Positions 35,264 through 47,068 are shown, numbered from the stretch's first letter. The stretch is 64,000 bases of DNA from Prostheceraeus crozeri (GCA_907163375.1 CAJQUW010009290.1:186001-250000), one strand, 5' to 3'. Notes: generated by a model from the letters alone, not told the origin. Numbers and translations: made by a program.

Positions 35264-36005
35264 CCCTCACGAAATTTTTTCATGAGAACTCATGAAATCT
35301 AATGCGGCGGATTCATGGGATTTTCATGAGAGCACATGAGATTATGATGAGCCTCATGATATTCTCATATGAAAATATTTAACTCATGATGTTCTCATTA
35401 TGGTTTGATATGAACATTATGAGAACATTCATGAGGATAATATCTCATGATGCGTTCATTCGAAAACCATGAGCATTCATAAGGTTTTTTGTAAAAAATG
35501 AGTTTATAAGTAGTAAGGTATGCATGCTAGCCGTGAAAGGAAAGAGCCAAAAGAAAGCGCATTCAATCGATAAAAATCTACAAGTTTAGTCAATAAAGGA
35601 TAAAATGCAAAAATACAGAATATATCATACCGATATGCAACAGCATTTTCGAAATGATGCATATTTAATTTGACTTTGCAATCACCATTACTATGCAAGA
35701 TGTTAAAAATAAGCATATATGCAATCAGTTCACTATCTCGTCATCATAGCAATTTATTATTGAAATATTATTGTGGACATGGTATGGGCATGCTCTGGAG
35801 CAAGGTGGCCAGGCTAACAAGGCTTCGATAATTAAATACAAGAAAAATAAGTACAGAAGTATGAAAATAAGCAATGAGATTTTCATGACATACTCATGAA
35901 ATGTGATGAAATATTTCATTGGAAAACGTTCCAAATCCGCATGAAAATTCATGAGATATATATGAAAAAAATCTCATAAAATATCGTGAGGAATTTTCGT
36001 GAGGG
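35264..36005. mobile_element. Fold-back element H (word CATGA/TCATG)
   Basis: CCCTCACGAAATTTTTTC on the left and GAATTTTCGTGAGGG on the right are inverted ends. The outer ~230 bp of the left and ~130 bp of the right are dense with TCATGA, CATGAG and CTCATG, mixed in both orientations. The middle (about 35490-35870) is normal AT-rich DNA. The architecture equals that of the CACTG elements, but the ends differ. No coding capacity; no clear target duplication. Confidence 0.6.
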
Positions 36006-36539
36006 ACTAAACAATAGCAACAAGTATGAGAGACAAATTATATCCCTGCTTTCCTTCCTGGCAAATAGACCCTATTGCAATGGTAAACTCAGAATGGATC
36101 AATACACGTAATTATGTACTAGTATATAAATCATTATGTACATAATCATTAATAACTATGTGATTAGTCACCCAAGTGGCCTTATCATTGCACTTGACAT
36201 ACATGTACATTAATCCCAAAAATGTGTGTCACCTTTTATTATAGCCAAATAAAACCTCTTACCATGCTGCGATACATGTTTCTATTGCAAAAGTTAAGAA
36301 AATCAATTAACTTGATTATAAATAGTGATATTTTCAACAGGATTATAAAATGCTGCTACCGAAAAAGACCTCCTGACGAATTGATAACACTTCTGATTCT
36401 TTGAAGAATAAATATTTACTGTTATCAAGTCATTATTTGTGCTCTGAGGAATGTTCAAGCACTGTTCGACCACGCTGAATTGCTAAGTCCTTCTAACAAT
36501 GAATTCCACCTATTTTGGATACTTTCCTCTGCGTCAGAT
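36006..36539. other. Intron; left flank of the hAT, possibly Tc1-like remnant
   Basis: Nothing firm. If the hAT at 36548 landed inside the Tc1-like copy at 38525-39080, the last ~150 bp here would be the far end of that copy. Confidence 0.3.
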
Positions 36540-36547
36540 CCTATCAC
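36540..36547. repeat. Left target-site duplication of hAT
   Basis: CCTATCAC, repeated exactly at 38525-38532; 8 bp is the hAT size. Confidence 0.8.
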
Positions 36548-38524
36548 CAGGGCATTTTCTTGACTTGTCAAAAAAAGTCAAAATTTATGATTGCAAGATT
36601 TTAGCTAAAAGAAGGACAGTTTTAATCGCGATTGCGACCGTCCCTTTATCTAACACCGGCTAATTTGCCTTTTCTAGTACCTGACACCTGCTGTGATAAA
36701 GTTCAACTTTGTGCGGCTGTTCTACAAACGTTCTTGTCGTTGGAGACTCTACATCCCCTACTTGGTTAGGGAAGAAATTATCATGATAACAGGTTTCATC
36801 CCATTCGACGTAAAGTAGTGGAGATGGATCTTGCTTATCGTAAAGGACGAATCTTTTATCGTCACACCAACGACAAATAAAATTGCTGGAAGGAGAAAGT
36901 CGATGACAGGCGCCGGCTAACAGGGGACCAATGAGCGCTTCTCGCTTGCGTACGCATGTGTGTACCGTGTGCACGATTTCGCATCACCACTAGAACTATT
37001 TAACCTCTGTACTCAAGATATCCAAAGTGCGTGTTAGTCTCAACAACAAAGCTCATCTGTGCGCAAGGGAATCGCCGAATGAGTTTCGCGTGAATCCTAA
37101 CGGTGACCTCTTTTGTGTATTTTGCTGCCAAATAGTGAGCTGCGACAAGCGCTTCAGGGTGGAGAGTCGCCAATCATCGGCGAAGCACAAAAAACTGCTC
37201 CTGGCGAAGGCGGAGGAGAAGAAACCCCAACAAACCTTCTTTCCAATTTTGAAGAAAGATTTCAAGAGCAAGTTGGTTCCTGTCGGCGGACATTCCTCTT
37301 CATAAGCTGCAAAACCCAAAGATCCGACAGCTCTTCACTGATCTCGGCCTGTTCCGTCAGAGAGCGCTTGCCGAGCGCACGTGGACTCGTTAGCTGAAGA
37401 AGAAATGAATCGGCTCAAGGAGCTTCTCCACGGCAAAAACGTCTTCATCGTTGTTGATGAAACTGAAGTTTGCGGTAGCAAATATCTCAACATTCTCATC
37501 GGCGACTCAAAGATGCCAGAGACTACGTACGTCGTGGAATGCAGCGTGGTCGAGACTGTGAATCAGCAAGTGGTTGTAGCGAAAATCGATGATGTGCTCA
37601 AGAAGATGGACATCCAAAGAAATAATTTCGTTCTGCTACTATCCGATGCGGCCAGATACATGACTTCAAACATCGCGACGCTGAAACTGCTATATCCGCA
37701 GCTGTTTCATATTACCTGCATGGCGTATCTTCTACACAACTGTGCTGAGAAAGTGTGCAGACACTGTGCTTCTTGTGCGCAGTCACTTTCAAGACGTCGA
37801 CAGCCTCATTTCGACGGTCAAGGCAGTGACAGTTAAGAACAGAAACCACTGCAACATGTTCTCTAAAATTGGGACTCCGCCACAGCCAGTGCTCACTCGC
37901 TGGGGTACATGGTCATGTGCGGCCAAGTATTACGCCAAAAACTTACCGGAAGTGCGCGACATTGTCAATTCCTTCGAAGGAACAGGTATCCTTGTCAGTC
38001 GTGCTAATGCTACTGTCAATGATGCCAAAGTTGCAGAGTCACTCTTGAAGATTCAGCGCGATTACCAGGAACTACCGAGACTGATCGAAAAGATGGAGAG
38101 TTCAAAATACACTCTCAAAGAAGCCCACGATGATATTACGACGCTACACTTTAAACAGGACTGTGTGGGCATCGGTGCTTATATTAAAAAGCGCATGCTC
38201 AAAAGCTGTGACGTTGATGACATCATCAAATCGAAGCAAGAGAACGTATCTCCAGCCGTGTACGCTGAACTTCAGTGCTGCCAGCCAACTTCTCCTGCAG
38301 TTGAGCGGTGAGCGGTCATTCTCTATGCTGGGTAAGCTTCTGCGCAAGGACAGACTTTTCTTGCCTGAAAATGTGTGCAAATATTTGTCTTTGTACTACA
38401 ATAAACTATAATGGAATAGAATTCTAGATTGGAAAATTTTTCGTTTTTTTAAGTCAAAATTTGTCAAATTTTATCGTTTTAAAGTCAAAAATTGCTGTTT
38501 TTTTATGTTAAAAAAATTACCCTA
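36548..38524 (+). mobile_element. hAT transposon, 1.98 kb
   Basis: Ends CAGGGCATTTTCTTGAC and, read from the right, TAGGGTAATTTTTTTAAC are related inverted repeats, followed on both sides by TCAAAAATTT-like words. A perfect 8-bp duplication CCTATCAC flanks it. The plus-strand transposase spans about 37027-38411 in several frames. The copy is in a UNC93A-like intron and its right flank is a Tc1-like gene fragment. Confidence 0.88.
37027..38411 (+). pseudogene. hAT transposase with CGGBP1-type zinc finger, several frameshifts
   Basis: Pieces in order: 37027-37305, a CGGBP1/BED-like finger (GDLFCVFCCQIV ... SAKHKKLLLAK); a short stretch in another frame reading IPLHKLQNPKIRQLFTDL, the usual follow-on; 37381-37836 with the RNase-H-like acidic residues in FIVVDETEVCG and LLLSDAARYM, then CMAYLLHNCAEKV; 37742-38311 with VLTRWGTWSCAAKYY; and 38130-38411 ending in GERSFSMLGKLLRKDR and LYYNKL, the hAT dimerisation block. 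At least three frame changes separate them, so it is inactive as read. Length is otherwise complete for this hAT group. Confidence 0.85.
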
Positions 38525-39080
38525 CCTATCACACGTCATATTCGATAGGATTCAGATCTGTTAATCTTGATGGCCGTTCTCTCTTTCAAGTACCGGTACT
38601 TCTAACATGATAGACTGATCAGCCAATGATGAGCCATGTTTCATGAAAGATGGAATCTGACAGTCTGCTAACGATGCATTAAAAAATAGCCGAATTTTCG
38701 AACGTTGGTATTAACGCATTTGGAATTTCACGAAAGATTTCAGAATTTGCAACCCACTAAGATCATCAAGTTAGATCGCTCCAAGAACATTAATAGAACT
38801 AACATCCCATACTTAGTTAACCTCATCTGGAGTTCTCAGTTTTCATTCGCTTATGCGTTCTGATGGACTTGCATCCGTCTGTCATTCCTCAGTCTCCAAA
38901 ACCTACTCTCATTCGCAAATATCACCTTCCGCCAAATTTCTCTCCACTCGCAATTTTTTCTTAACCAATCTTTCTGCCAATCTCCATTGTTCTCGCAACA
39001 AACGGTCTCCGATTCCTCATGCCGGCGTGGCCTTGTGCAGACTGTTGTAGACCGTTGCAGACGGCAATCGCTCACTCCGC
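38525..39080 (-). pseudogene. Tc1-like transposase fragment
   Basis: Minus-strand reading gives REIWRKVIFANESRFWRLRN (around 38880-38940), the Tc1 motif holding the first catalytic aspartate (here N), and further on RPSRLTDLNPIEY at about 38545-38575, the DLNPIE motif with the final glutamate. The second motif (DNAP.H) is decayed. The fragment ends exactly at the hAT target site, and left of the hAT the reading may continue, so the hAT probably inserted into it. Confidence 0.6.
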
Positions 39081-40060
39081 ATCTTTAGTAATCAATCTAC
39101 TGCGGATGAAAATCTGGGGAGAAAGACTCAAAAGCAGCTGCAGTGACCAAAGAACGTAAGCGAGCTGAAGGATTACGCAAGCTATGCGGGGGACGGGAGA
39201 TCTACTATCAACAAACCCAGGCGCCAAACATGGTAGTGTTCTCACGACCAGCAACTCCGCCAAAGGAACCAAATTCAATAATCCAATATTACGACACCAT
39301 TCTATTTATATAGATTTTTCAAACCAAACTAGCAGTAGATAAGAAATATACAATAAACAACAGACAACAGTATTACTTTTTTTAAAAAATGGCATTTGTT
39401 TACTTAAGTAATGATAGAAAACTCAAATAGGAACGCCAAATTTAAAAAGATGTAGGTACATCATGTTCTCAACCAATAGATACAAAGAACTAATCACATG
39501 AATTATGGCAAGGTAAATTAAATCATGAGCGGGATGAGATAATTGAGAAAGTGGGCATTGATAAAAATAAACTAAAAGGTAGTAATTATTAAACGCTATA
39601 AAAAAATTTTCATGTACATTAAGAGATAAATTTCTATGCAAAAGATAATAGTTTTTAGCACAATAAAATAAAACGTTCAGAGCTGGAGATTCATACATTT
39701 GAATCTTTACGAAAACTTTATTTCATGAAGTCTTTCTCCTTGTAAATGCTACTGCTGGGTTCTTGATATTTTCGGTCCTTCTTCAGAAGAAAAGCTGCAA
39801 CTGATGGTCGGGGGTCGTAGCTTTACCTCCATTCTAAAAGTATTATTGTTATCAATTTCCATGGCCTCGGCTGTCTATATTTGGATAAATGCCTATTATT
39901 ATAGCTTTTGAGAAACATCAAAAATGTCTATGGGGTTCCAAGAGGCCTCAAGAGGGCTATTTATCCAACTAATTCAAGCAAGTGTGGAAATTGCTTTGTT
40001 TTGCAAATCCCTCCATGAATATACTTCTTCTCCCACCCGAAACACATGAATAAAAATTAC
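39081..40060. other. UNC93A-like intron, nothing recognised
   Basis: AT-rich intron; short chance frames only. Confidence 0.5.
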
Positions 40061-40209
40061 CTTCACAGAATCAGGCCGCTTGAGATTTGTATTGTTCTCA
40101 TCATCCTGGCAGTGATAGATGCCACAATTAGAGATATTAAGCTGTGAGTAGTTTGCCTTGCCACCCGTCACCAGAATCGTGGAAGAGACGATGTTTCCAA
40201 AAACAGTAG
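40061..40209 (-). CDS. UNC93A: UNC93A-like, exon with extracellular loop
   Basis: Starts after acceptor atctcaacag, completing a serine codon, and reads TVFGNIVSSTILVTGGKANY, SQLNISNCGIYHC, DDENNTNLKRPDSVK. Matches the GVWGNLISS...CGasdC loop of UNC93A, with the paired cysteines kept and possible N-glycosylation sites (NYS, NIS, NNT). Another cag 36 bases upstream would create a TAA with the previous exon, which decides this acceptor. Confidence 0.88.
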
Positions 40210-41714
40210 CTGTTGAGATGAAACAATTTGCTGATAATGCATTCTGAAATAAATGTTAATGCTCGAATACATAGAGTAAGCATATTGGGTGGATTAAATA
40301 AATATATTAAGTTATTAAATGAACTCTTTATTAATTATATTGAAGTTTTGAGTTATTAAATGAACAACGATTTCCAGCTGTTCACTTTTTGGAGAAATTG
40401 ACCGATCATTAGATCAATACAGAGGATAGAAAGGATTTTCACAAATCTTTGTAGACGTTGTGGCTTTTAGTTAACTTTTATGGAAGGACTATTTTTACAA
40501 GATTTTTACAGACTTCCTCATTGCCAATAAGAGTGCTTTCTTACGCTTAATCATGCCACAATGGCACGCGTGTCTTGTCTTAACAGATCCATTTAGCCTG
40601 TTTGGAAAAACTATAGGGCCTATATCAAATTTGCCAATTTAGCAGACTCAAAAAGTGAGCAAAGAATTAGAATAAAGTTTCAATTTTTTGTATGAAAAAG
40701 TTTATTGTATGTGGTTTATGAAATTTCCTTGATGATCAGCTTAGTATCTGATTCGTAAAGATTCTCATTAGTAAATTATTAAGTTTTAATTAATTTAATT
40801 CCAATTCTTGTCTTTTTTTCTGTCCAATTTAACTCCAATTCCTGTCTTCTTGATTACAATTATAATTCGGCCCGAGGGGTGAGATTTTCCCCCTTTCGTA
40901 TTTTTGCTGTGGTCTTATTGTTGTGAACTTGTTGATGTATTTCCAGCAAAACATTAATTAGAATATGATTCGCTTCTTCATACTGCTGTGAAAAGGTAAC
41001 TTCATTTTTTCGCAATCAAAATGTCTGCAGGGTGGGCCATAAAAATGAACTTTCAATCGAAAATGAAATTGTATTGGACAAGAGGAAATCCGATCGTATA
41101 CTCTCTGTTAGTGCTACTTACACAGGAAGGTGTACAAGAGAAGTTGCATGAACAATCTCGCAGAGCTCCACACTGCAACCGACCTTAATTAAGACGAATT
41201 GATTGGGTTCAAGACATGCAGAGACCTAGACTAGTTCATCTACTTCCTGAGGACGACTTCGACAGAAGAAAACATTAGATCAAGAGATCAAGAGATCAAA
41301 TATCAAGAGATCGTTTAAGTGTGTAAATACAAAGTTTAAATGTTGTTCTTGCCAGCAAGTGAATGATCGGAGGAAGTCCCGTGGTGTGGCTTTCTCTTCC
41401 TCGTGTGCCCGATCTCTCGCCAATGGATTTTCTAGTTTTACGAATAGTCGGAGAACTTTTGTTAGCAAATGACTGACTTGAACATCTCAGATGGAATGTA
41501 ATCGATTGTTCCACAACATGTGACGCGACTCATTGCAGTGCAATTTGCTCATGTTCGTGGGGAAATTCAACATTGCATTGTCGAAGAGGAAGGCCATAAT
41601 ATATAAAGAGAGCTACAGAACATTAGATCTCCTCCATAGTAAACTTAAATATAACTTGAATCATTCTCTATTTTGTCTTGTTGAAATACACAGTTTTCAT
41701 AAATAACCTTTTAG
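40210..41714. other. UNC93A-like intron with a decayed transposase fragment
   Basis: At about 41205-41275 the plus strand reads RPRLVHLLPEDDFDRRKH, which resembles the N-terminal/linker part of Tc1/mariner-type transposases (..LVQ.L..DDFDRR..FC). An ATCAAGAG microsatellite lies at 41278-41313. The rest is AT-rich. Confidence 0.35.
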
Positions 41715-42656
41715 CCCTTATACAACGGAAAGGGGTAACTTATTACCCCAGACACATTCCATCGCATGAAACTCTTAATGCATAAACAATTATCTTTCGT
41801 CATTTCATGTGTTTAAATGTTTTATACGATGCCTCTGAAGGATCGACCTCTAAATTTCTAGTCTTTTGCATAACATGAAGAATAATATTTTTAATCTTGG
41901 GGTAAGTTTGAACCCCTTTCCGTTAATAACGGGCGATTTTTTATAAATGAATAATATGCAATACACTTAAATCCGTCGTTATTTCGTAAAAGTTTGATGT
42001 TCTCGATGATAAAATATGTGCTCCTACTTGTATAAGACTAGTTTTTCACCTAGTATGCTCTGGCATTTCAAATCCGAGGGCATTCGGAATGGCGGAAAAG
42101 ATAGAGATTGGTTTTTGATAAAACACATCAAGCAAACTCTTTCCTACTGTTTCTCTATATTGTTTATTAATCTCATTAGACCTTACAGATTTCAATGAAT
42201 CAACCAAATTCCTTCCTACAGTTCCTCTACATTGTTCAATGGACAATCGATGTCCGCACGATCTTCTTTAGCTTTGTCAGAGAAGCCTCTCGGTTTTTGG
42301 GATGGCAGTACAGAGCAGGCTTTCAATGTCATTTCGCTTCAAACATCAGGACGCTGTCGATTGTGTGGCCGTAAGAGGGACCGAAAAACGCGTACAATGT
42401 GCGCACGTTGTGACAGCTTTGTCTGCAAAGATCATCAGCGGGTTGTTCACTGTAATTGTCACAATTGTTGATGATAAGCGTCACGGACCACACTATTCTT
42501 GTTGAAATTAATAAATGAATATCTTGTTTATCACTGGAAATTGTTGTTCTGTTTAAAACAGGAAAACTGTGACAAATTAAGCTGAAAACAAATATGGGGA
42601 AACAAGTTACACCTTTCCGTAGTTAATGGGTGAAAAATGTTTCCGTAGTATAAGGG
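41715..42656 (+). mobile_element. piggyBac-like derivative, 0.94 kb
   Basis: CCCTTATACAACGGAAAGGG on the left is mirrored by CGTAGTATAAGGG at the right end, with further ACGGAAAGG.GTAAC copies inside both ends (41728 and 42605-42630). It encodes only the last part of a piggyBac-type transposase (42232-42471). The flanks (TTAG left, TTCTAA right) are not a clean TTAA, so age or an imprecise boundary is likely. An internal deletion derivative is the simplest reading. Confidence 0.6.
42232..42471 (+). pseudogene. piggyBac-type transposase C-terminal cysteine-rich domain
   Basis: The frame ends in GRCRLCGRKRDRKTRTMCAR, CDSFVCKDHQRVVHC and NCHNC, a zinc-binding domain (C-x2-C, C-x2-C, C-x3-H, C) of the sort that closes piggyBac transposases and binds their terminal repeats. 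Upstream catalytic segments are not recognisable. The terminal domain is intact, but no active enzyme is encoded. Confidence 0.65.
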
Positions 42657-42759
42657 TTCTAATAAAATGCATTAAAGATAATTGATTGGTTTTTTATAGC
42701 CCACCCTGTATTCAGATTGACAATAATAGCATTGTCTATGCAAATTGAACAAAACTCAC

Positions 42760-42915
42760 ATGACTGAAAGAAGAAGAAAAAGTATCCAAAGAAGCGTGCA
42801 ATCACATCTCCAGTGACTTCACAACTCATTTGAGCATACGAAATACTCAATTCGGTTAAATATGTACATTTGGCGGACCACAGAGGTGCAGCAGACATGC
42901 CAATGAGGAACGAAC
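42760..42915 (-). CDS. UNC93A: UNC93A-like, exon
   Basis: Encodes SFLIGMSAAPLWSAKCTYLT and, later, VIARFFGYFFFFFQS. The A-A-P-L-W-x-A-x-C-T-Y motif is the hallmark of UNC-93 proteins. Acceptor tgtttcag, donor tcat|gtgagt; both ends share split codons with neighbours. Confidence 0.94.
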
Positions 42916-43541
42916 CTGAAACAAACACGTGATTATTTCAAAACATCAGTGACATTCTACAACGGTACCATCGCATTCGTAGGAGCAGCGAACAGTAGGT
43001 GTCTTAGCATGTTGCGCAATATTATGGAATGACGATGCTGAAACCCCCACGAACGCACTACGAAGCCTCACTGTTAACTGTTAACAGCCATTTACCAGAC
43101 GCTCTATCAGTCAAATCAGTATTTTGGCGGATACTACGCATTATCAGACAATTTTGTCTCATCGCACTGACTAACTTATATTATTGCGTTTACTGCATGT
43201 CATACTACTTATGACTAATACACACCGTTTTTTTCAAAACTGGATGGCATCCTAGATATTTTCAGTTATAAGAATATCGAATGTTTTAAATAAGCAGAGT
43301 TCTTTTTATAGACCTAGAGAATTATTATATTAAATTATATTATATTGTTCAAGTCTGATGACATCTTTCTATTTATAGACCTAGAGGCATGGCAATAATA
43401 GGTCTGGATATTTGACATGTTGATGCAATTCTTTAACTTTTTTTCTTAATGTTCTTTACAATTTTAAAACTTCCCTTAAGTTGCAAAATTAACCAAAAAG
43501 AGAGGTAAATTTCAACAGGCACCAGATGCTTTATTAAAGTC
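42916..43541. other. UNC93A-like intron, nothing recognised
   Basis: AT-rich; the phrase TATAGACCTAGAG occurs twice (about 43309 and 43375). Confidence 0.4.
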
Positions 43542-43907
43542 TTGAAACCTTTGAAGCGAATTTTTCATCCACCTAAAGAGAAGCTTCAGTGTGATGCTAA
43601 CTGCAAATTCTGTCCTATGAGTGATAAACACAATCTCTGCTATTCAAAATGTGTTATCTATCAACTTAATTGCAATTTGTGTGATGACATTTACATTGCA
43701 CAAACTCAGCGTCTCGTCAAGTCTCGTCTTAACGAGTATTTGTTTTTAATTTCCTCTGATTCTGCTGTTCGTGATCATCTTATCACCAAACATCCAGGTA
43801 CTCAGCCTACAGTCAAGTGGAAAATCAATCATAAAGAACAACCAAAAGAGGTCCATACTCGAGTGGTTGTACATAAGCAGCATAGACTCTTCCAAACTTA
43901 TGAATAA
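43542..43907 (+). pseudogene. GIY-YIG endonuclease domain of a Penelope-like element
   Basis: Reads CDANCKFCPMSDKHNLC, then CVIYQLNCNLCDDIYIAQTQ and RLVKSRLNEY, then VRDHLITKHPG. The cysteine cluster, the I-Y-x-x-x-C-x-x-C-x-x-x-Y-I block and the R...RL.E helix are those of Penelope-like endonucleases. The G of the usual Y-I-G motif is A here. It is a C-terminal fragment with no reverse transcriptase upstream. Confidence 0.7.
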
Positions 43908-44157
43908 TTGCGGAGGTGTGCAGCTTAACATTCTCTAATTATATTTTCATTATTTCTTTACCTTACTAATTTCATTTTTAATAGTATGCTTGTCCTGCAT
44001 TTTTTATTTTTAACTTACAGTATTTGTCTTTAATGATTTATTGATTATTAGTGTAAATTCTGTTTGTTTTCTGTTGAAATTGTCTGATCTTTAAGACTGA
44101 TAAATTGTCTGTTAATTTCTAGCATTATTAACTGAACTTATGAAGAAAGATTTAGAC

Positions 44158-44433
44158 ATTTTGATAAAAGGAAATGAAATGAAATTTATCTTTCGACGAA
44201 CAGACAATTTGCTTTTATTTCGTAATATCTATTTCGGCGAACCGCCCTTCTCAATCAGATCTTAAAATTACAAATTAAGTATGTGTAATATCTGTAATTA
44301 ATTAATCTTTAAATTTATATCTGTAAATTAAAGATCTGATTGAGAAGGGAGGGTAGCCGAAATAGATATTACGAAATAAAAGCAAACTGTCTGTGCGTCG
44401 AAAGATAAATTTCATTTCATTAATTTTATCAAA
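44158..44433. repeat. ~106-bp inverted repeat with hammerhead-like cores
   Basis: Arms share GAAATGAAATTTATCTTTCG, TTTGCTTTTATTTCGTAATA and TCTATTTCGG, ending in CCCTTCTCAATCAGATCTT. The loop is A/T only. Very high arm similarity implies recent origin or gene-conversion-like copying. Confidence 0.85.
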
Positions 44434-46199
44434 TAGATTGTCTGTTATTTGGATGATTACAGTTTACATTTGTAGACTCAGCAAACATCGAGAGGATAAT
44501 CAAGGAAAAGGTCAGGTTAGTGTACTTAAAAGATAATAATACACAATAATGAAAATGTACACAATAGTTAATAATGTTAGTCCTAAAAAGGACTGATAGG
44601 CGTTCACGCCGGTCAGCGGGTAAGATACTTGTACACCCCTACATATAAAGAATAAAACATTAGGCGCACAAAACAATAAAACGAAATATGCAAGATGTGA
44701 ACAGTTCAGAAAGGCTAACAAACATCGAAAAGAAGGGGCTCATCAGCAAGATGGCCAGCTAGGTCGCGTTTCAGGTCCTTTAACATCTTGTGCGCTCAAA
44801 CCCTAGCTGGCGGACCCCCGCCGAAATGGCGGACTTCATACACAGTAACACTAATGCATACATACTACATAGTTCTGCTCATGTCATGCACATCGAATTA
44901 TTCGTTATCCTTGCAAATATTTTGAAACTTATTTCGAAGCTTATGTAGTGATACCAATCGATCATCTAATTCTTGAAAATGAAATCACACTGAGCACCAG
45001 AGTGATGAAAGCTCATTTGTAATGGCTTCATAATGAAATACAGTAAAGGTGACTTTGCTGATGATTAAAGTAACACTTGAGTATATGACTAAAAGGACAC
45101 CATGCTGAGCGATCACAATGGAGTAAAAATAGTTCATTCGACTGCGTACAGCAAGTGATGAGCATTTCAGACATGGTTATTACTATGGATGATAGCAAGC
45201 ATGAAATCATGGACGCAACGCAGTGAAATCTGTGAGTGAATAGAACCTTCGAAGGATCGACATGCTTCGTCAGGAATATAAGTTAGATACGAAGCACAGT
45301 TTACATTTCACAGCAAATCCAATTGACTAGTACCACCAGTTGCCTTCATCCTTTAGATAATGATGGTTCAGGGTTTCAGAAACATTTTCATGAATCATAA
45401 TTCAATGGCAATGATTGAATCTCAGCAGGAAAACATTTGCGAACAAATAAAAATCTGATAAGCTGTAAAAATTATCAAAATTCCTCGCATTTGATTGATG
45501 AAGAGATTTGCTGGTCAACATTGTCAAATTGAGATACGATCAATGACGCGAGGAATTGCTCCTGTTAGCCAGAATCTACGGTGAAATCGTGTGCTCTATT
45601 TGTACATCGTCTAGAAAGGATTACTTAATTAGAATTTCAACAAATTCAATAATATGCTAGATCAAGCCATCAGCAATTAGACAAACAAAAAGAACAGATC
45701 AAGATTACTTCTGAAAAAAATGACTTTATTTATTTAGTTAAGTTTATTTTGTATTTCTTAGCTTAGCTGCTGGCATGCAATTCGCATTTAATGTGGACTA
45801 CAAATAAGCATACCTTTCAATTAATTGAATTGTCTTACATGTAATTGCAGTTGAGCTCTGTTCAACAGTGGGCTAGTGTCATTTGATTTCGATATCCCGG
45901 CTTGTTGCGGCATCCGCTTAACTTGGCCAAAATTGCTTTAGCATCTGTGCCCCAATTAAGTGAGATTGACTGCATTATGCAATCTATATTAGTAGAGGAT
46001 GCTGTGGTCATTTCTCTTTAAAGTTGTCATTCGTCTTTCACTTGGAATTTAAGCCTTGAAGCACTTATTGAAGCCTTATTATTATACTTTACGTCTTGAA
46101 GCCTTAAAGTAGATGAATGAGAATATCTGAAGGCGAAAGAGAGTCGTGTTGAAAAATTCGAGAAGACGATTTCGTGTTCACAAAGTACACCAATGTGCT
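44434..46199. other. UNC93A-like intron, nothing recognised
   Basis: AT-rich with a short GC-richer stretch at 44755-44835. No gene or repeat recognised. Confidence 0.45.
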
Positions 46200-46320
46200 T
46201 AGTGTGCGTCAGACGAAGAACGCGTTTTTTTGTGTTCCAAGAACGCCAGTTGAAGAACGCGCTTTTCTGTGTTCCAAGAATACACTAGCGTCTTGAGTGT
46301 GCATCAGAAAACGAACGCGT
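46200..46320. repeat. Degenerate tandem repeat
   Basis: GAAGAACGCG...TGTGTTCCAAGAA occurs at about 46215 and 46252, and a wider unit (CTTAGTGTGCGTCAGAC.AAGAACGCG / CTTGAGTGTGCATCAGA..CGAACGCG) at 46198 and 46292. Confidence 0.65.
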
Positions 46321-47068
46321 AAATTAACATAATGATTTTTTCTAGTGAAATGCATTAGCGAATCAATACGAATAGAAATGCATGTAATTGCATGTTTTGC
46401 AGTGTTTGTGAGGCAATTTATCAATTTAAAAACGCCACTAGGCATATAGGCTGCAGACATCCTTCCATTTGAAGTGAAATGTAATACTATTAATTCTGAA
46501 GTTTTTATAGTGCGAAGCAAATTAGGCCCTCTATAGATCGATATCTGTGACATTTCGGTTTCTGGAACTTATTTTTCAAATTAAGCAACAACGAACTTTA
46601 ATTTACCCGTTCAGCGTGCTATTAATTGGATATTAAGTTTACATTCTACTATTTTCTTCCGAGTTCCTGAACATTCTACTCATGACAGGCATGTAGAGAT
46701 GTCATACTTCTGCACACATAGATTACATGTAGTCTTGCCAGAATGTGCATATTACCGCATCACTACATCGACACGAATCGATTAGATATTCTTCAAAATA
46801 ATATTCTTTGACATCTTTATTTATTCTTTTTCAGTAGTAAGAAAGTCAATCATGACACAGTCAATTACTGGCATCCATGTGGCGTTACAATTAAGGTGAA
46901 GCATATAATACTGCCAGTTAGATCTTGTGTACTGTCAGTTTAGGCGAGCTCACACTAGCACGATAGTCATAACGATAAATTGAAATAAAATCACTCCACA
47001 TGTGTAACCACAGAATTAGATTGTTTAAGCGTATCACTTTCCTAGAACTGCAAACTGATTAAAAGCGA
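46321..47068. other. UNC93A-like intron, nothing recognised
   Basis: AT-rich, no recognisable elements. Confidence 0.45.

Larger units (their letters stand above)
43542..44433 (+). mobile_element. Penelope-like element remnant 2
   Basis: A 3' fragment. The 121-codon frame (43542-43907) is the GIY-YIG endonuclease with its cysteine cluster. About 250 bp downstream is a ~106-bp inverted repeat (44158-44263 and 44331-44433) with over 90% matching arms and a 67-bp AT-rich loop. Inverted terminal copies are usual for Penelope-like elements. Each arm holds CTGATTGAGAAGGG...CCGAAATAG, a hammerhead-like core. Confidence 0.6.

Noticed and set aside
36660-37319. Minus-strand frames of 104 and 88 codons
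   Set aside because: They overlap or are antisense to the hAT coding region and show no domain of their own.
40206-40245. Upstream acceptor (atttatttcag) for the 40 kb UNC93A exon
   Set aside because: Joining there would create a TAA with the preceding exon's last base; the next cag gives the family sequence QS-S-x-V-x-GN.
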